From Candidatus Omnitrophota bacterium (lineage in GTDB: Bacteria; Ratteibacteria; UBA8468; B48-G9; DTJG01): a stretch of 35,935 bases of DNA. This document shows positions 7,368 through 17,051 of the stretch, in pieces (the first letter of the stretch is position 1; each line of letters begins with the position of its first letter). Position numbers and translations under genes: made by a program. The notes below the pieces were generated by a model. It searched no databases and was not told the origin of the DNA. It saw only the letters and a program-made list of their open reading frames with translations. The stretch covers positions 1 to 35,935 of the forward strand of contig JAMDAS010000008.1 of the NCBI GenBank assembly GCA_023484085.1, written 5' to 3'.

Positions 7368-8492
7368 ATGGGTATTAAGGTAAAGGCACATATATTGAAA
7401 AATATTTCAAAACCTATTGCCAACTGGCAGAAAGAGTTTAACACAATACCAAGAAGCTATAAAGAAAACTCCACTGAGATAAATGCAGAGTATTATCATA
7501 ATCTTATTTCTTTCACAACCGTTGAATATAATCCCAATAATGGACTTATCTATTGCGGAATTACCGCAGCAGATAATGATATTCTCTGGACATTTGACCC
7601 GCAAACAAAAAAGTTTAAATCCCTCCATTATGAAAAAACGGGTGAAAAGTTTGATATTAAAATACACAGGTCCCTTATATTGGATGATACCGGTATTATT
7701 TATGGCGCAACGGCTGGATTGATTGAACCCTTTGAGTATTTACAGGCACCTGGAGGAAAAATATTTTCAATCAATCCTGATACAGGTGAAATAAAAATTC
7801 TTTCAATTCCGGTTCCGCATGAATATATTCAGACAATTGCACTGGATAAAAAAAGAAAAATTATTTATGGATTTACATGGCCCTCGCACAAATTTTTCAG
7901 ATATGATATACAAACAAATATCTCAGTAAATTTTGAAACAATAGGTTCACATCCTCATATTCCTGCAATAGATGATGATGGAAATTTATGGGGACAATGG
8001 TCACTCTTTGGAAACGCTCCTGCATATCTTCTTAGATACTGTCTGAAAGAAAACAATATCCATTTTTTGCGGGAAGGTTTGCCAAAAATGCATACCACAG
8101 ATACAGGCGCAATTGATGGTATGCTTAATGGAGGAGATGGTTATATTTATATCGGAACTGTTTCAGGGGGGTTGATAAGACTAAACCCTCAAAATATGGA
8201 AATTGAATACCTGGGAAAACCATATCCCGGAACGCGACTGGCAGGACTGGTTATTGGCAAAGATGGATTGATTTATGGCGGAGGCGGGGAAAATTATAAT
8301 ACTTTTCTTTTTGCATATGACCGTGAAAAAAAGAAATTTCATAATCTTGGGCGTGTATATGACCCTGATATTAATGATAGCTGTGTTATTGTTCATCATA
8401 TTACTATTACAGAAAATAAAACAATCTATGCTGCTGAAACAGATAATCTTGAACGTTCCGGATTTCTTTGGGAATGTAAGGTGAACATATAG
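7368..8492 (+). CDS. Beta-propeller protein of unknown function
   Basis: This 374-residue protein has no signal peptide. It is built from repeated strands of the pattern GxIYxGTxxGxLIRxNPxTGEI: YCGITAADNDILWTFDPQTKKF, IFSINPDTGEIKIL, YIGTVSGGLIRLNPQNMEIEYLG and FLFAYDREKKKFHNLG. This indicates a six- to eight-bladed propeller. Related propellers act as lactonases, lyases or binding proteins. I see no decisive catalytic signature. AAAGGA precedes the ATG, and the gene lies between GH51 and GH2 genes in one apparent operon, so a role in processing the same oligosaccharide is likely. Confidence 0.6.
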   Translation: MGIKVKAHILKNISKPIANWQKEFNTIPRSYKENSTEINAEYYHNLISFTTVEYNPNNGLIYCGITAADNDILWTFDPQTKKFKSLHYEKTGEKFDIKIHRSLILDDTGIIYGATAGLIEPFEYLQAPGGKIFSINPDTGEIKILSIPVPHEYIQTIALDKKRKIIYGFTWPSHKFFRYDIQTNISVNFETIGSHPHIPAIDDDGNLWGQWSLFGNAPAYLLRYCLKENNIHFLREGLPKMHTTDTGAIDGMLNGGDGYIYIGTVSGGLIRLNPQNMEIEYLGKPYPGTRLAGLVIGKDGLIYGGGGENYNTFLFAYDREKKKFHNLGRVYDPDINDSCVIVHHITITENKTIYAAETDNLERSGFLWECKVNI

Positions 8493-8537
8493 AGTAATAC
8501 CAGATTATGACTTAAGAATTATTACCTTGGGAAAAAT

Positions 8538-11345
8538 ATGTTGCTAAATGTTCAGCGTAACAAAATTTGTGATTTAAGCGGAAAATGGCAATTTATTATT
8601 GACCCTCAAGAAGAAGGCGAAGAAAAAAACTGGTATAGCCTTCAAAATGAAAAACAGGCATTCAGAACAATTGATGTTCCTTTTTGCTGGCAGACACAAT
8701 TTGAGGATTTACAGGATTATATAGGTTCGGCATGGTATAAGAAGACTTTTATTATAGATGTGCATCTTAAAAATAAACAAATATGGATTGTTTTTGGAGC
8801 AGTAAACTATTTATGCAAGGTATGGATTAATGGGCATATGGTTGGTAATCATAAAGGTGGAACCTCACCATTTTTTTTTAATATTACTAAATTTATTCAA
8901 TTTGGAAAAGAAAATTTTGTCGCTGTAAAAACCACAGATTTACAGGATATCAGTGAAATTCCCCACGGCAAGATTGCATATTATTCCCGTATGAGCGGCA
9001 TCTGGCAAAATGTATGGCTGGAATCAAGAGGACAAACCTATATTTCGGATATTTTTATTAAATCTGATATAGATAATTCTCAAGTAGAAGTGAACAGTGA
9101 AGTTATATCATCTGAATCTTTAAAAAATTTAAAATTAAAATGGATAATTAAAACTCCTGATGGAGGAAAAATTATCCATAATGTGCCGATAAACTTTTTA
9201 AAAAACACACAAAATATCAAAAGTGTTATAAAAATCAAAAATCCACTTCTCTGGAATATTGAAACACCAAATTTATACCAGATAACAGGATATCTAATTC
9301 ATAACAGAAATATTATTGATGATTGTTTAACATTTTTTGGAATGAGAAAAATATCAATAAATACTGATAAAATTTATCTTAATAATGAATTAATTTATCC
9401 CATAGGTGTGGGAAATAATCAGGTTACTCCTCAAGGAATATACACCCAGCCTTCAGAAAAATTTATTAAAAAAGAGCTGAAGAGGATTAAAAAGATGGGG
9501 TTTAATCTTATTCGTCAACATGTATTTCCTCCGGACCCCCGGTATGCATATTGGGCGGATAGATTAGGGATCCTACTCTGGCAGGAGCCGGCGCCTTTTA
9601 CTAAATTCACAGGAGAGTCTTTTCAGAATTTCAAAGAAGAACTTGCAGCAATGATTGTCCGTGACCGTAATCATCCTTCAATTATTATGTGGGGACTTTT
9701 TAATGAATGCTGGGGCGTTGGAAATCTTACAAGGACAAAATTAATTTCATTAATTAAAAACTTATATGGAGATATAAAAAAATTAGATTCCACAAGATTG
9801 ATTTTAGACAACAGTGGAGGAGTTCTTTTTATGGATAGGGAAATAAATGTTTATCATTCCTCATCATTTACATCTTTGGACCCTTCTTATAATTATAAAG
9901 ACAATCATTGTAAAACGGACTTAGAGGATATACATGGTTATGTCCAAATGCCATGGAAATGGAAATGGTTTAAAGGTTGGGTAGCCAACATGAAGAGTTA
10001 CAGAGGCAAACCTTTTTTAATCACTGAGTTTGGTTCCATGCTTTTTCCTGATATGACAAAAATAAAAAAACATGGGAATGGGAAGATACCTGCATGGTGG
10101 AATTTATGCAAAACGATAAAAAGAAATTATACTGCTGACTGGACACCCAAACAATTAATGCTTGAATATGAAGATATTTTCTATAAATGGCATCTTGATA
10201 AAATTTATGGTGATATGACTAATTTTGTAAATATCCATAATAATTATTTTTTTTCCGGATTAAAATATCAGATAGAACAATTTAGAAAGAATGGACATTT
10301 AAACGGTTATCTTGGATTAAGTGTACGAGATTCTTTTTGTGAACCTTTTGGTGTCCTTGATTATTATGGTGAAAAAAAGGTATTTAATAACAAACTATCT
10401 CAAATTCAAAAACCATGTTTACTTTTTCTTGACTGGGAAAAATTAAATTTCTGGTCCGGAGATAAATTTATCAGTGATGTTTATTTATCCAATTATGATA
10501 AAGAGTTCTTTAAAGAATGTGTTGTAAAATGGAATCTTGAAAATTTCACTTCTATATCAGGAATGATAAATAATATTTCTATAAACAAAAAAGGTGTTAA
10601 TTTACTTGGAGAAATTGATTTTACTATTCCAGATGTAAAAAACAGTATCAGTACAAAAATCAAAATAATACTTGAAAAACATAATAGGATTATTTATAAA
10701 AATGAACTTGAAATATTTATTTTCCCGCAGGAATATAAAAATTTAACAATAAAAAATATTTCTATTTATGACCCGACAAAGGTATTATATGAAAAACTAC
10801 TCAAACAGAATTGTGAAATCAAAGAAGATTTATCATCTCAAACATCTTTTCTTGTTTCCACTTTATTTGATAAAAATATAAATGATTATCTTATTAAAGG
10901 CGGATCTGTTTTACTTTTAGAGGATACCCGTGCTGATTATCTTGATATTAAGATTGGTACTTTGTGGCCTCTTTATGGTATTGCACATTATGCCAACAAA
11001 CAAAAAAGTAGAATAATTTTTAATCGTATACCTTATAAAAATCCATTAGACTGGCAGTTTTATCAGATCTTTCCTGATTGCGGAATAACAGGAATAAAAC
11101 CTGTTGAACAGGATTCAATATTAACTGGCTGTTATTCTACAGGATGGTTTAAAATGCAGACTGTTAATCCTTCAGGATTAACAAATGAGGAGATAGTGGC
11201 TACTACTGCAAAATTTAAGATAGGTAAAGGAAATCTTTTATTAACCACATTCAAGTTGATTGATCATATTGGAGATGACCCTGTAGCAACAATTATGTTT
11301 GATAATTTGATAAATTATATATGTGGATATAGTAGAAATGGATAA
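8538..11345 (+). CDS. Glycoside hydrolase family 2 (beta-galactosidase/glucuronidase-like)
   Basis: This 935-residue protein shows the GH2 order: an N-terminal jelly roll (about 1-165, with VNYLCKVWINGHMVGNHKGG), an Ig-like sandwich (about 170-275), a TIM barrel (about 280-600), and extra C-terminal beta domains. The acid/base is Glu390 in MWGLFNECWG and the nucleophile is Glu497 in LITEFGSM. There is no signal peptide, so it probably acts on imported oligosaccharides. The exact sugar (galactose, glucuronate, mannose or arabinopyranose) cannot be decided. The tail includes a ThuA/GATase-like stretch (FLVSTLFDKNINDYLIKGGSVLLLED, about 770-795). A degraded copy of its jelly-roll region lies upstream at 4546-4615. 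Confidence 0.88.
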   Translation: MLLNVQRNKICDLSGKWQFIIDPQEEGEEKNWYSLQNEKQAFRTIDVPFCWQTQFEDLQDYIGSAWYKKTFIIDVHLKNKQIWIVFGAVNYLCKVWINGHMVGNHKGGTSPFFFNITKFIQFGKENFVAVKTTDLQDISEIPHGKIAYYSRMSGIWQNVWLESRGQTYISDIFIKSDIDNSQVEVNSEVISSESLKNLKLKWIIKTPDGGKIIHNVPINFLKNTQNIKSVIKIKNPLLWNIETPNLYQITGYLIHNRNIIDDCLTFFGMRKISINTDKIYLNNELIYPIGVGNNQVTPQGIYTQPSEKFIKKELKRIKKMGFNLIRQHVFPPDPRYAYWADRLGILLWQEPAPFTKFTGESFQNFKEELAAMIVRDRNHPSIIMWGLFNECWGVGNLTRTKLISLIKNLYGDIKKLDSTRLILDNSGGVLFMDREINVYHSSSFTSLDPSYNYKDNHCKTDLEDIHGYVQMPWKWKWFKGWVANMKSYRGKPFLITEFGSMLFPDMTKIKKHGNGKIPAWWNLCKTIKRNYTADWTPKQLMLEYEDIFYKWHLDKIYGDMTNFVNIHNNYFFSGLKYQIEQFRKNGHLNGYLGLSVRDSFCEPFGVLDYYGEKKVFNNKLSQIQKPCLLFLDWEKLNFWSGDKFISDVYLSNYDKEFFKECVVKWNLENFTSISGMINNISINKKGVNLLGEIDFTIPDVKNSISTKIKIILEKHNRIIYKNELEIFIFPQEYKNLTIKNISIYDPTKVLYEKLLKQNCEIKEDLSSQTSFLVSTLFDKNINDYLIKGGSVLLLEDTRADYLDIKIGTLWPLYGIAHYANKQKSRIIFNRIPYKNPLDWQFYQIFPDCGITGIKPVEQDSILTGCYSTGWFKMQTVNPSGLTNEEIVATTAKFKIGKGNLLLTTFKLIDHIGDDPVATIMFDNLINYICGYSRNG

Positions 11346-11369
11346 TTATAAATCTTACCGGAAATTATT

Positions 11370-11416
11370 GACAATTTAAAATTGCTATTGACAAAAAAAT
11401 TATTATCAGGTATATT
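11370..11416 (+). promoter_or_regulatory. Promoter module A of the pseudopilin/secreted-hydrolase operon
   Basis: TTGACA (11388-11393), a 17-base spacer and TATATT (11411-11416) form a strong promoter. Just upstream is the 13-base inverted repeat CAATTTAAAATTG (11372-11384). Bases 11370-11401 are identical to 15880-15911, so an activator site or UP-like element is shared by the two promoters. Confidence 0.7.
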
Positions 11417-11434
11417 ATATTAAGTTAAATATAT

Positions 11435-11454
11435 AACGATGAATACAAAACGAT
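11435..11454 (+). promoter_or_regulatory. AACGAT-N8-AACGAT candidate operator
   Basis: Two AACGAT copies 14 bases apart lie 18 bases downstream of the -10 element of the 11388 promoter. The second copy also forms AAAAC-GAT-GTTTT. The same pair with the same spacing occurs on the minus strand at 24488-24507, and with one extra base at 5761-5781. Confidence 0.5.
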
Positions 11455-11477
11455 GTTTTTCATTTTTCCGGGGACAC

Positions 11478-11498
11478 TGGCAGACAATTTTTCTGCCA
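11478..11498 (+). other. Hairpin in the 5' leader of the first pseudopilin gene
   Basis: TGGCAG and CTGCCA form a perfect 6-bp stem around a 9-base loop, about 47 bases before the ATG at 11546. The dimensions match the hairpins inside the leaders of the other two pseudopilin genes, though the sequence differs. Confidence 0.4.
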
Positions 11499-11545
11499 TT
11501 CTCTGATTATATAAAAATTATAAAATATTCATACGGAGGTGCAAT

Positions 11546-12421
11546 ATGAAATGTAAAAAGAACGGAAGAAAAGGCTTTACGCTTATAGAGCTCCTGGTTG
11601 TAATAGCCATCATAGCGATCCTTGCAGCAATGTTACTGCCAGCGCTGGCAAAAGCAAAAACAAAAGCTCGTATTGCTATAAGTCTAAATAACCTTCATCA
11701 GTTAAGTCTTGCAATGATAATGTATACCAATGACTGGAATGGTTATTTCCCGCCAGTTCCGTCCACTGCACATGAAAATGGTGGTTATTGGTTTTGGGAT
11801 TGTGGTATTGACCCATTGACAGGTGCAATTGAATCAGGACTAAATCCCAGTGTTTGGTCAATAGGTGCAAATGGTCAGCCACTTGCAAACGGAAACCCTA
11901 ACGGGGAATTTTGGGCAGGTGGGGGAAACTACTGGAAATGGTTGTTGATACATCTTCATTATTTATCTGAGGGTAAAACAGGTTCTATAGCTTTGTACTA
12001 TGGGTGGGGAACTGTGCCTGTTTATTGGGGTTCTCCCAGTTATATACGATATGATATAGGTACTGACTTAAATTCATTTGGATTTAACTACTTGTTAACA
12101 TATTGGCCTGCCGCGGGTGTTGCAAATGAGGCTGTTAGTATTCAGAGAGTAACGCATCCGAGTGAAACAATGATGATGATGGATGATGTTCAAGCTTGGG
12201 GCGGTAACTATGTTGAAGCTGAGAATACAATTAATAACGGCAGAAATGGAGGTGCTGGGAATGATTTAACGGGACCAAACTTTAAAATGGGGAGTTGTCT
12301 TGGATTAACTGCGGCATTTGTGGATGGACATGTAGCGTTTTTAACTAGTCCTACCCAATGGGCAGGGGCATGGAATAGTTCAAATCCATATTATCCATTC
12401 TGGGACCCTGTAACACCATAA
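11546..12421 (+). CDS. Pseudopilin-like surface/secretion protein, prepilin N-terminal motif (copy A)
   Basis: This 291-residue protein has a short basic leader, a Gly|Phe processing site and the prepilin motif [26 protein letters not shown] (about 10-35) that forms the membrane helix. It then has [33 protein letters not shown], typical of the PVC-style pseudopilins. The C-terminus contains the DG-type motif [11 protein letters not shown]. Members are processed by a prepilin peptidase and are thought to form short pseudopili or to sit at the envelope; function is uncharacterised. CGGAGGTG precedes the ATG. It is the first gene of an operon with a second pseudopilin and a secreted glycosidase-like protein. 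A role in binding or exporting that hydrolase is inferred. Confidence 0.85.
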   Translation: MKCKKNGRKGFTLIELLVVIAIIAILAAMLLPALAKAKTKARIAISLNNLHQLSLAMIMYTNDWNGYFPPVPSTAHENGGYWFWDCGIDPLTGAIESGLNPSVWSIGANGQPLANGNPNGEFWAGGGNYWKWLLIHLHYLSEGKTGSIALYYGWGTVPVYWGSPSYIRYDIGTDLNSFGFNYLLTYWPAAGVANEAVSIQRVTHPSETMMMMDDVQAWGGNYVEAENTINNGRNGGAGNDLTGPNFKMGSCLGLTAAFVDGHVAFLTSPTQWAGAWNSSNPYYPFWDPVTP

Positions 12422-12468
12422 TAATATATAAGTAAGAACATAAAATTGAAAGAGAGGAGGACAAAACA

Positions 12469-13239
12469 ATGCGAAATGTAATGTGCGGAGTGAAACGAAG
12501 CATCCGCCAATCTTTATGGCGGAAAGAAGCAAGAAAACCTGGTTTTACACTTATAGAGCTGCTGGTGGTAATAGCCATCATCGCGATTCTTGCAGCAATG
12601 TTACTGCCAGCTCTGGCAAAAGCAAGAGAAAAGGCAAGACAGATAGTGGATATGAATAATTTACACCAGATTGGGATCTCTCTGATGATGTACAAACAAG
12701 ATTATGGACGTATTCCTTATGCTGGAATAAATTATGCTCCAAATAGTTCTGGACTGTTTGCTACTGGATTAATGTATCATGGATACATAAACAATACCAA
12801 AGTTTTTTATGACCCTGATGACACTCCCAGTAGTGTATATGAAAATCTCACAACTATTGGAGATGGTACTCTTAACTGGGAGTATTTAGGTAAGATGTAT
12901 ACACTTAGTTATAATATTCCAATGTGGGGGGTGAAAACAGGAAGTGCGTTTAAACAAACACTTGATTTATCTAAGACCATATTATGTGCTGATTGGAACC
13001 ATGGATATTATTCTATTATGTATCATTATTGGACTCCCTATCCACCTCCTCCCCCAACAGGTACAGGTGGTAATGGTGCGTTTGGAGACCATATATCTTG
13101 CAGGCACTCTGACGGAGCAGATATTCTGTTCTGGGACGGACATGTTGCATGGGAACCTGAAAACATAGTTGACTCAGATAGTCCAGAACAACTTACGCTA
13201 GCAAATATTGGCTATTGGGTATTACCAAATGCCAAGTAA
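12469..13239 (+). CDS. Pseudopilin-like protein, prepilin N-terminal motif (copy B)
   Basis: This 256-residue protein has a 26-residue basic leader ([13 protein letters not shown]), then [24 protein letters not shown]. It then has [35 protein letters not shown]. The C-terminus has the full H-X9-DG motif ([22 protein letters not shown]). AGGAGG lies 8 bases before the ATG, 47 bases after copy A. The DNA encoding the leader holds a perfect hairpin at 12503-12523 that is related to hairpins in the leader of copy C (18266), so the leader may carry an RNA function as well as the peptide. Binding partner and substrate are unknown. Confidence 0.85.
   Translation: MRNVMCGVKRSIRQSLWRKEARKPGFTLIELLVVIAIIAILAAMLLPALAKAREKARQIVDMNNLHQIGISLMMYKQDYGRIPYAGINYAPNSSGLFATGLMYHGYINNTKVFYDPDDTPSSVYENLTTIGDGTLNWEYLGKMYTLSYNIPMWGVKTGSAFKQTLDLSKTILCADWNHGYYSIMYHYWTPYPPPPPTGTGGNGAFGDHISCRHSDGADILFWDGHVAWEPENIVDSDSPEQLTLANIGYWVLPNAK
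12503..12523 (+). other. Hairpin module TCCGCC-N9-GGCGGA inside the pseudopilin B leader
   Basis: A perfect 6-bp stem encloses a 9-base loop (AATCTTTAT) and is followed by AAGAAG. The surrounding bases (GTGAAACGAAGCAT before, AAAGAAG after) align with 18282-18302 and 18320-18340 in the leader of pseudopilin C, with G-U pairs keeping the stem at 18320. Confidence 0.6.
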
Positions 13240-13305
13240 ATAATTCATAGAAACATAATGCCATATTAAACTGAACTTATCCCTTAAATTTTACAGGAGA
13301 CCATA

Positions 13306-15756
13306 ATGAAAAGATGGGTATTGATATTGGGAATGATTTTAATGGGATGGTGTTTAGCAAAAGCAGCAGAACAACAGCCCAAAAACATTTATATCAGATT
13401 TAAGCCGATTTCTACAGGTGGAGTATATGCCACAGTCAGCACAGTAATTCATCATGACCCGTGGTGGGTAGGATACCAGACAATGCCCCGGTCAGGCGAA
13501 ACTTATGCACGTCTGCGTATCCAAAAGGATACATATTCAGGCTGGGAAAAGATTGCTCCTGATTGGGGAACAATCGTACTCAGAATATTCAATCCACAGC
13601 CGGTAAAACAAATAACACTTCAATTACAGCTCGCTAATCATCCAAATGCCTCTGCAGTATTCAAAACAATGAGGACAACCCAGACAGGCAATATAGTGGG
13701 TATTGTTTTACCTGCGGATTACCGGGAAAATCCTTCTCATATTATGACAATCAAACAAAATTCCGAACAACACCTGAAGATGGCAGAATCCCTGCATCTC
13801 AGCCAGAAAAATCTTCCCCAAAAATTCTCATTTTATACTTCTGCAGCAGGTGGATTTAACTCATTATATACAGACCCGCAGATACTAAAGAATGAACTGA
13901 TGACAATTAAACTTCTCGGAATAAATGGAGTGCCATATCCCGGCGATGAGCAAATATTAAAAATTGACCAGGAGCTTGGATTTTCACGATATGATGATAA
14001 TAACTGGATGGCAGACCCCAGTACCATAAAAAGAGACAAACGAATATCCAAAGGATTCCCTTCCGCGTTCAAAAAAATTCAGATGGTATGTCTTATGGAT
14101 GAGCCCGGTCATGCAGGTGTATCCTCTATTAAGCCTGGTGAATTTCATAAATATCTTCAATCACAGGGATTAACTCCAGCAGATTTCAATACAGATAACT
14201 GGAATTCTGTTAAACCTGTAACAGACCGGCAAAAAATAAAAGATATTGCATATAACTGGGGTAAAAAATATGGAGATGCAGCAAAAAAGGAATATTACTG
14301 GACAGCCCGATACCTTGAATATATCACAGCAATGGGTTTTAAAAATGCCACTGGCAGGGTAAAGAAATATTATCCACCAGGTACACTTACTTTCACAAAT
14401 TTTACAGACCATCCGCTTATTCTTGGCGGAAACATGATGAACAGCATAGACTGGTTTAACCTCGGATTAACAGATGCAACAACACTGATGTGGAGTGAAG
14501 ACTGGTTATATGAGACTATTACATCCTGGGGGAATGGATTATTCCAGAGACTGGGATTTATTTGTGATACATTGCGTAGTGCAGCCAGTATATATCATCA
14601 GCCTCTTGGATATTATAATACAATGGATGCAAATAAGAATCTGTTAATGAAAGGATTGATTGTAATAGGCCATGGAGTAAAGACAATTTATTATTTTGAT
14701 TACGGGCCCACATACGCTGCAACAGAAAACTACTGGTCAGACAGTCTTGGGGAATATAAAGGGGTAGCAAAACTAATCAGGGATGTTGGGAAAGCAGAAA
14801 GTCTTTTATACCCGGGTCAGCCAGTCCCGGCCAAGGTTGCAATACTATACAGCACAACAAATGAAATCTGGGATACAGGCGGATTTAATGGACAGGAAAA
14901 ACAATTTTTATATATAGCCCTTGCGCAAGAACAATATCCTGCTGATATCTTAAGTGATGACGAGCTTTTAATGGAAAAGGATAAAATGTCAAGTATACTA
15001 TCCCAATATAAAGTTATTTACTTGGTGGATGAGAGACTTCCAGAATCTATATATCCTGAACTTAAACAATATGTAAAAAATGGAGGAATACTTATAATGG
15101 ACCCAATGGCAGGGACAAAAGATGAATATAACAATCCATCGCGCATTCTTCCGCGATTAATAGGAGCAAAAGAAACACTTATTCAGACAGGAGATGAAAA
15201 AAAGGGAACAGATACACTGACTTTAACTTCTGAAACAGGGATATCCAAAGAAGTTCCAATCTCTTTATACAGAAAATGCTCTTTTTCAGATGTAAAAGGG
15301 GATGTTTTAGGGAAATTTTCAGATGGTTCACCTGCGATACTCAGTAATAAAGTAGGCAAAGGCATGGTGATTACATACGGATTTATGCCGGGCTGGAGTT
15401 TTTTTGACAGGACAGCCCAGGCAAACCCTGTTCCGCATTATGTTACAGATTTTCCTGTTGGGGGTAGGAACCTGATAGATTTCCCATGTAAGATTGCAAA
15501 AGTAAAAAGAGATGTCCTGCTTGACACAGAAAAAGCCTTTGAAGCAGACCTGTTGGTTTCCAAAAAAGGTGCGGCTCTGGTGCTGATAAATCTTTCACGA
15601 AAACCTGTTTCTCATCTGACAGTATCAGTTGCAGAGAATGGAATAAAATCAGTTTCTTCAATAAAACAAGGAGCAATTTCTTTTAAAAAAGACAATGGCA
15701 GAATTGTATTTACTATTCCTATAAACCTGACTGACATTATCCTTCTGAAAAAATAA
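13306..15756 (+). CDS. Secreted GH42/beta-galactosidase-like protein with GATase-like domain
   Basis: This 816-residue protein has a Sec signal peptide (MKRWVLILGMILMGWCLAKA, cleavage near residue 20). Next come a beta-rich domain (to about 165) and a TIM-barrel-like region (about 180-495) with FKKIQMVCLMDEPGHAG and TLMWSEDWLYETITSWGNG. A Rossmann/GATase-like segment (about 505-620: KVAILYSTTNEIWDTGG, VIYLVDERLPESIYPELKQYVKNGGILIMD) resembles the GH42 beta-galactosidase trimerisation domain, and a beta C-terminal domain closes the protein. I cannot place both catalytic glutamates with confidence, so the enzyme class is tentative. CAGGAG precedes the ATG. It is the last gene of the pseudopilin A-B operon and probably acts in the periplasm or outside the cell. 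Confidence 0.65.
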   Translation: MKRWVLILGMILMGWCLAKAAEQQPKNIYIRFKPISTGGVYATVSTVIHHDPWWVGYQTMPRSGETYARLRIQKDTYSGWEKIAPDWGTIVLRIFNPQPVKQITLQLQLANHPNASAVFKTMRTTQTGNIVGIVLPADYRENPSHIMTIKQNSEQHLKMAESLHLSQKNLPQKFSFYTSAAGGFNSLYTDPQILKNELMTIKLLGINGVPYPGDEQILKIDQELGFSRYDDNNWMADPSTIKRDKRISKGFPSAFKKIQMVCLMDEPGHAGVSSIKPGEFHKYLQSQGLTPADFNTDNWNSVKPVTDRQKIKDIAYNWGKKYGDAAKKEYYWTARYLEYITAMGFKNATGRVKKYYPPGTLTFTNFTDHPLILGGNMMNSIDWFNLGLTDATTLMWSEDWLYETITSWGNGLFQRLGFICDTLRSAASIYHQPLGYYNTMDANKNLLMKGLIVIGHGVKTIYYFDYGPTYAATENYWSDSLGEYKGVAKLIRDVGKAESLLYPGQPVPAKVAILYSTTNEIWDTGGFNGQEKQFLYIALAQEQYPADILSDDELLMEKDKMSSILSQYKVIYLVDERLPESIYPELKQYVKNGGILIMDPMAGTKDEYNNPSRILPRLIGAKETLIQTGDEKKGTDTLTLTSETGISKEVPISLYRKCSFSDVKGDVLGKFSDGSPAILSNKVGKGMVITYGFMPGWSFFDRTAQANPVPHYVTDFPVGGRNLIDFPCKIAKVKRDVLLDTEKAFEADLLVSKKGAALVLINLSRKPVSHLTVSVAENGIKSVSSIKQGAISFKKDNGRIVFTIPINLTDIILLKK

Positions 15757-15824
15757 AAAAAACAAAGATAATTCAAGGTTTTCATTTTTGTTCTCTAAAA
15801 GTGGTAAACTCAGGAGTGAGCCAG

Positions 15825-15926
15825 AACTTATTTCCTGTTTTAGTTCAATATATAAATATTTCTTATATCGGAATTTCAGGACAATTTAAAATTGCTATTG
15901 ACAAAAAAATTTTCATATAGTATAAC
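15825..15926 (+). promoter_or_regulatory. Promoter of the second UroD-like gene with shared upstream element
   Basis: TTGACA (15898-15903), a 17-base spacer and TATAAC (15921-15926) form the core. Bases 15880-15911 are identical to 11370-11401. Further upstream, AACTTATTTC (15825), ATTTCTTAT (15858) and CGGAATTTCAG (15869-15879) recur in the same order at 29614-29660 before the nagB-like gene. The blocks look like pieces of one dispersed regulatory element. Confidence 0.65.
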
Positions 15927-15930
15927 AAAT

Positions 15931-15949
15931 CATATGAAACAAAACATAT
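15931..15949 (+). promoter_or_regulatory. ATATG-N8-CATAT candidate LacI-family operator
   Basis: ATATGAAACAAAACATAT (15932-15949) starts six bases after the -10 element and covers the predicted transcription start. The identical 18 bases occur at 17089-17106 in front of the LacI-type gene. The inverted ATATG/CATAT ends suit a dimeric repressor. Confidence 0.6.
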
Positions 15950-15982
15950 CAGTAAAAACAGCCTTAAAAAAGAGGTAGGAAA

Positions 15983-17035
15983 ATGACACCGAGAAAAAGG
16001 GTTGAAGCAGTACTAAGACATGAAAAACCAGATAAGATTCCACTCACAATGTATGAAAATAAAATCCCTCAGTGTTCTGTTGAAAGACAACTGAGAAATG
16101 ACGGTCTATGTATAGTTAATAGAACTTATCCTGTTTTTAAAACAAGTTCTACAAATGTAAAATGTAAAACATATATTTATTATGAAAATGGAGAAGAATA
16201 TAGAAAAAATACAGTAAGTACTCCTGTTGGAGAATTATCTACAGTTGATAAGCCGGCAGGATTTACATCCTGGCATATAGAAAAAATTTTTAAAACTCCA
16301 GAGGATTATAAACCACTTTTATTTATGGTAAAAGATATAGTATTTGAACCTTGCTATGAAATTTTTGCAAAAGCAGAAAAACAATCAGGCGAAGACATAA
16401 CATTAAGAGTTGCCATAGATAATACTCCGTTACAACAAATAATGGTTAACTGGATGGGAGTTGAAACCTTTGCAGTTGAGTGGTCAGAAAGAAGAGATGA
16501 AATAGAAAAAATTTATAAAGCAATGGTTGAAAATCATAGAAAAATATATCCCATAATAGCAAAATCACCTGCATTACATGTAAACTATGGAGGGAATGAA
16601 ACAGGTGATTTAATGGGAAAAGAACGTTTTGAAAAATATGTGTTACCACTCTACAATGAGGCAGCAGAAATTTTACACAAGTGTGGAAAATTAATTGGAG
16701 CTCATCTTGATGGGAACAATAAAATTTGGGCTGACCTTCTGGCAGAATCAAAATTGGATTACATAGAAGCATTTTCACCTTCACCTGATACTGATATGAC
16801 AATACAGGAAGCTTTTTCTGTATGGCATAACAAAGTTCTCTGGATAAATTTTCCTTCTTCTCTGCAGCTTGCCAGTATAAAAAAGATAGAAGAAACAACC
16901 AGAGAAATAATAGAATCTTCACTTCCGGACAAATTTTTTATTATAGGTATTACAGAAACAATTCCTGAAGATAGATGGCAGGAAAATATGCTGGTTATAT
17001 CGCGAATAATAAATTCTATTCACCTTTTAAAGTAG
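15983..17035 (+). CDS. Uroporphyrinogen decarboxylase-superfamily protein (MtaA/UroD-like), copy 2
   Basis: This 350-residue protein begins MTPRKRVEAVLRHEKPDKIPL, the standard UroD-superfamily start. It contains NYGGNETGDLMGKERFEKYVLPLYNEAAEILHKCGK and the block LIGAHLDGNNKIWADLLAES with His241. The H-x-C zinc motif of MtaA-like methyltransferases reads GAHLDG here, so methyl-CoM chemistry is unlikely. AGGTAGGAAA lies just upstream of the ATG. It is separated from LacI gene 17144 by about 100 bases, and both promoters carry the same 18-base palindrome. The gene is therefore probably the main target of that regulator, and its substrate or product may be the inducer. Function is unknown. Confidence 0.8.
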   Translation: MTPRKRVEAVLRHEKPDKIPLTMYENKIPQCSVERQLRNDGLCIVNRTYPVFKTSSTNVKCKTYIYYENGEEYRKNTVSTPVGELSTVDKPAGFTSWHIEKIFKTPEDYKPLLFMVKDIVFEPCYEIFAKAEKQSGEDITLRVAIDNTPLQQIMVNWMGVETFAVEWSERRDEIEKIYKAMVENHRKIYPIIAKSPALHVNYGGNETGDLMGKERFEKYVLPLYNEAAEILHKCGKLIGAHLDGNNKIWADLLAESKLDYIEAFSPSPDTDMTIQEAFSVWHNKVLWINFPSSLQLASIKKIEETTREIIESSLPDKFFIIGITETIPEDRWQENMLVISRIINSIHLLK

Positions 17036-17051
17036 AAATTTCGCTGATGTA

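Noticed and set aside
10100-10125. AAAACGATAAAA inside the GH2 gene as another operator
   Set aside because: It is a single half-site in coding sequence with no second AACGAT at the right distance.
15757-15800. Rho-independent terminator after the 13306 gene
   Set aside because: The A-rich and T-rich segments can pair only weakly and there is no GC stem followed by a U-run.
16446-16922. 158-codon minus-strand open frame inside UroD copy 2
   Set aside because: It is a low-complexity Leu/Phe-rich shadow of an A-rich gene.
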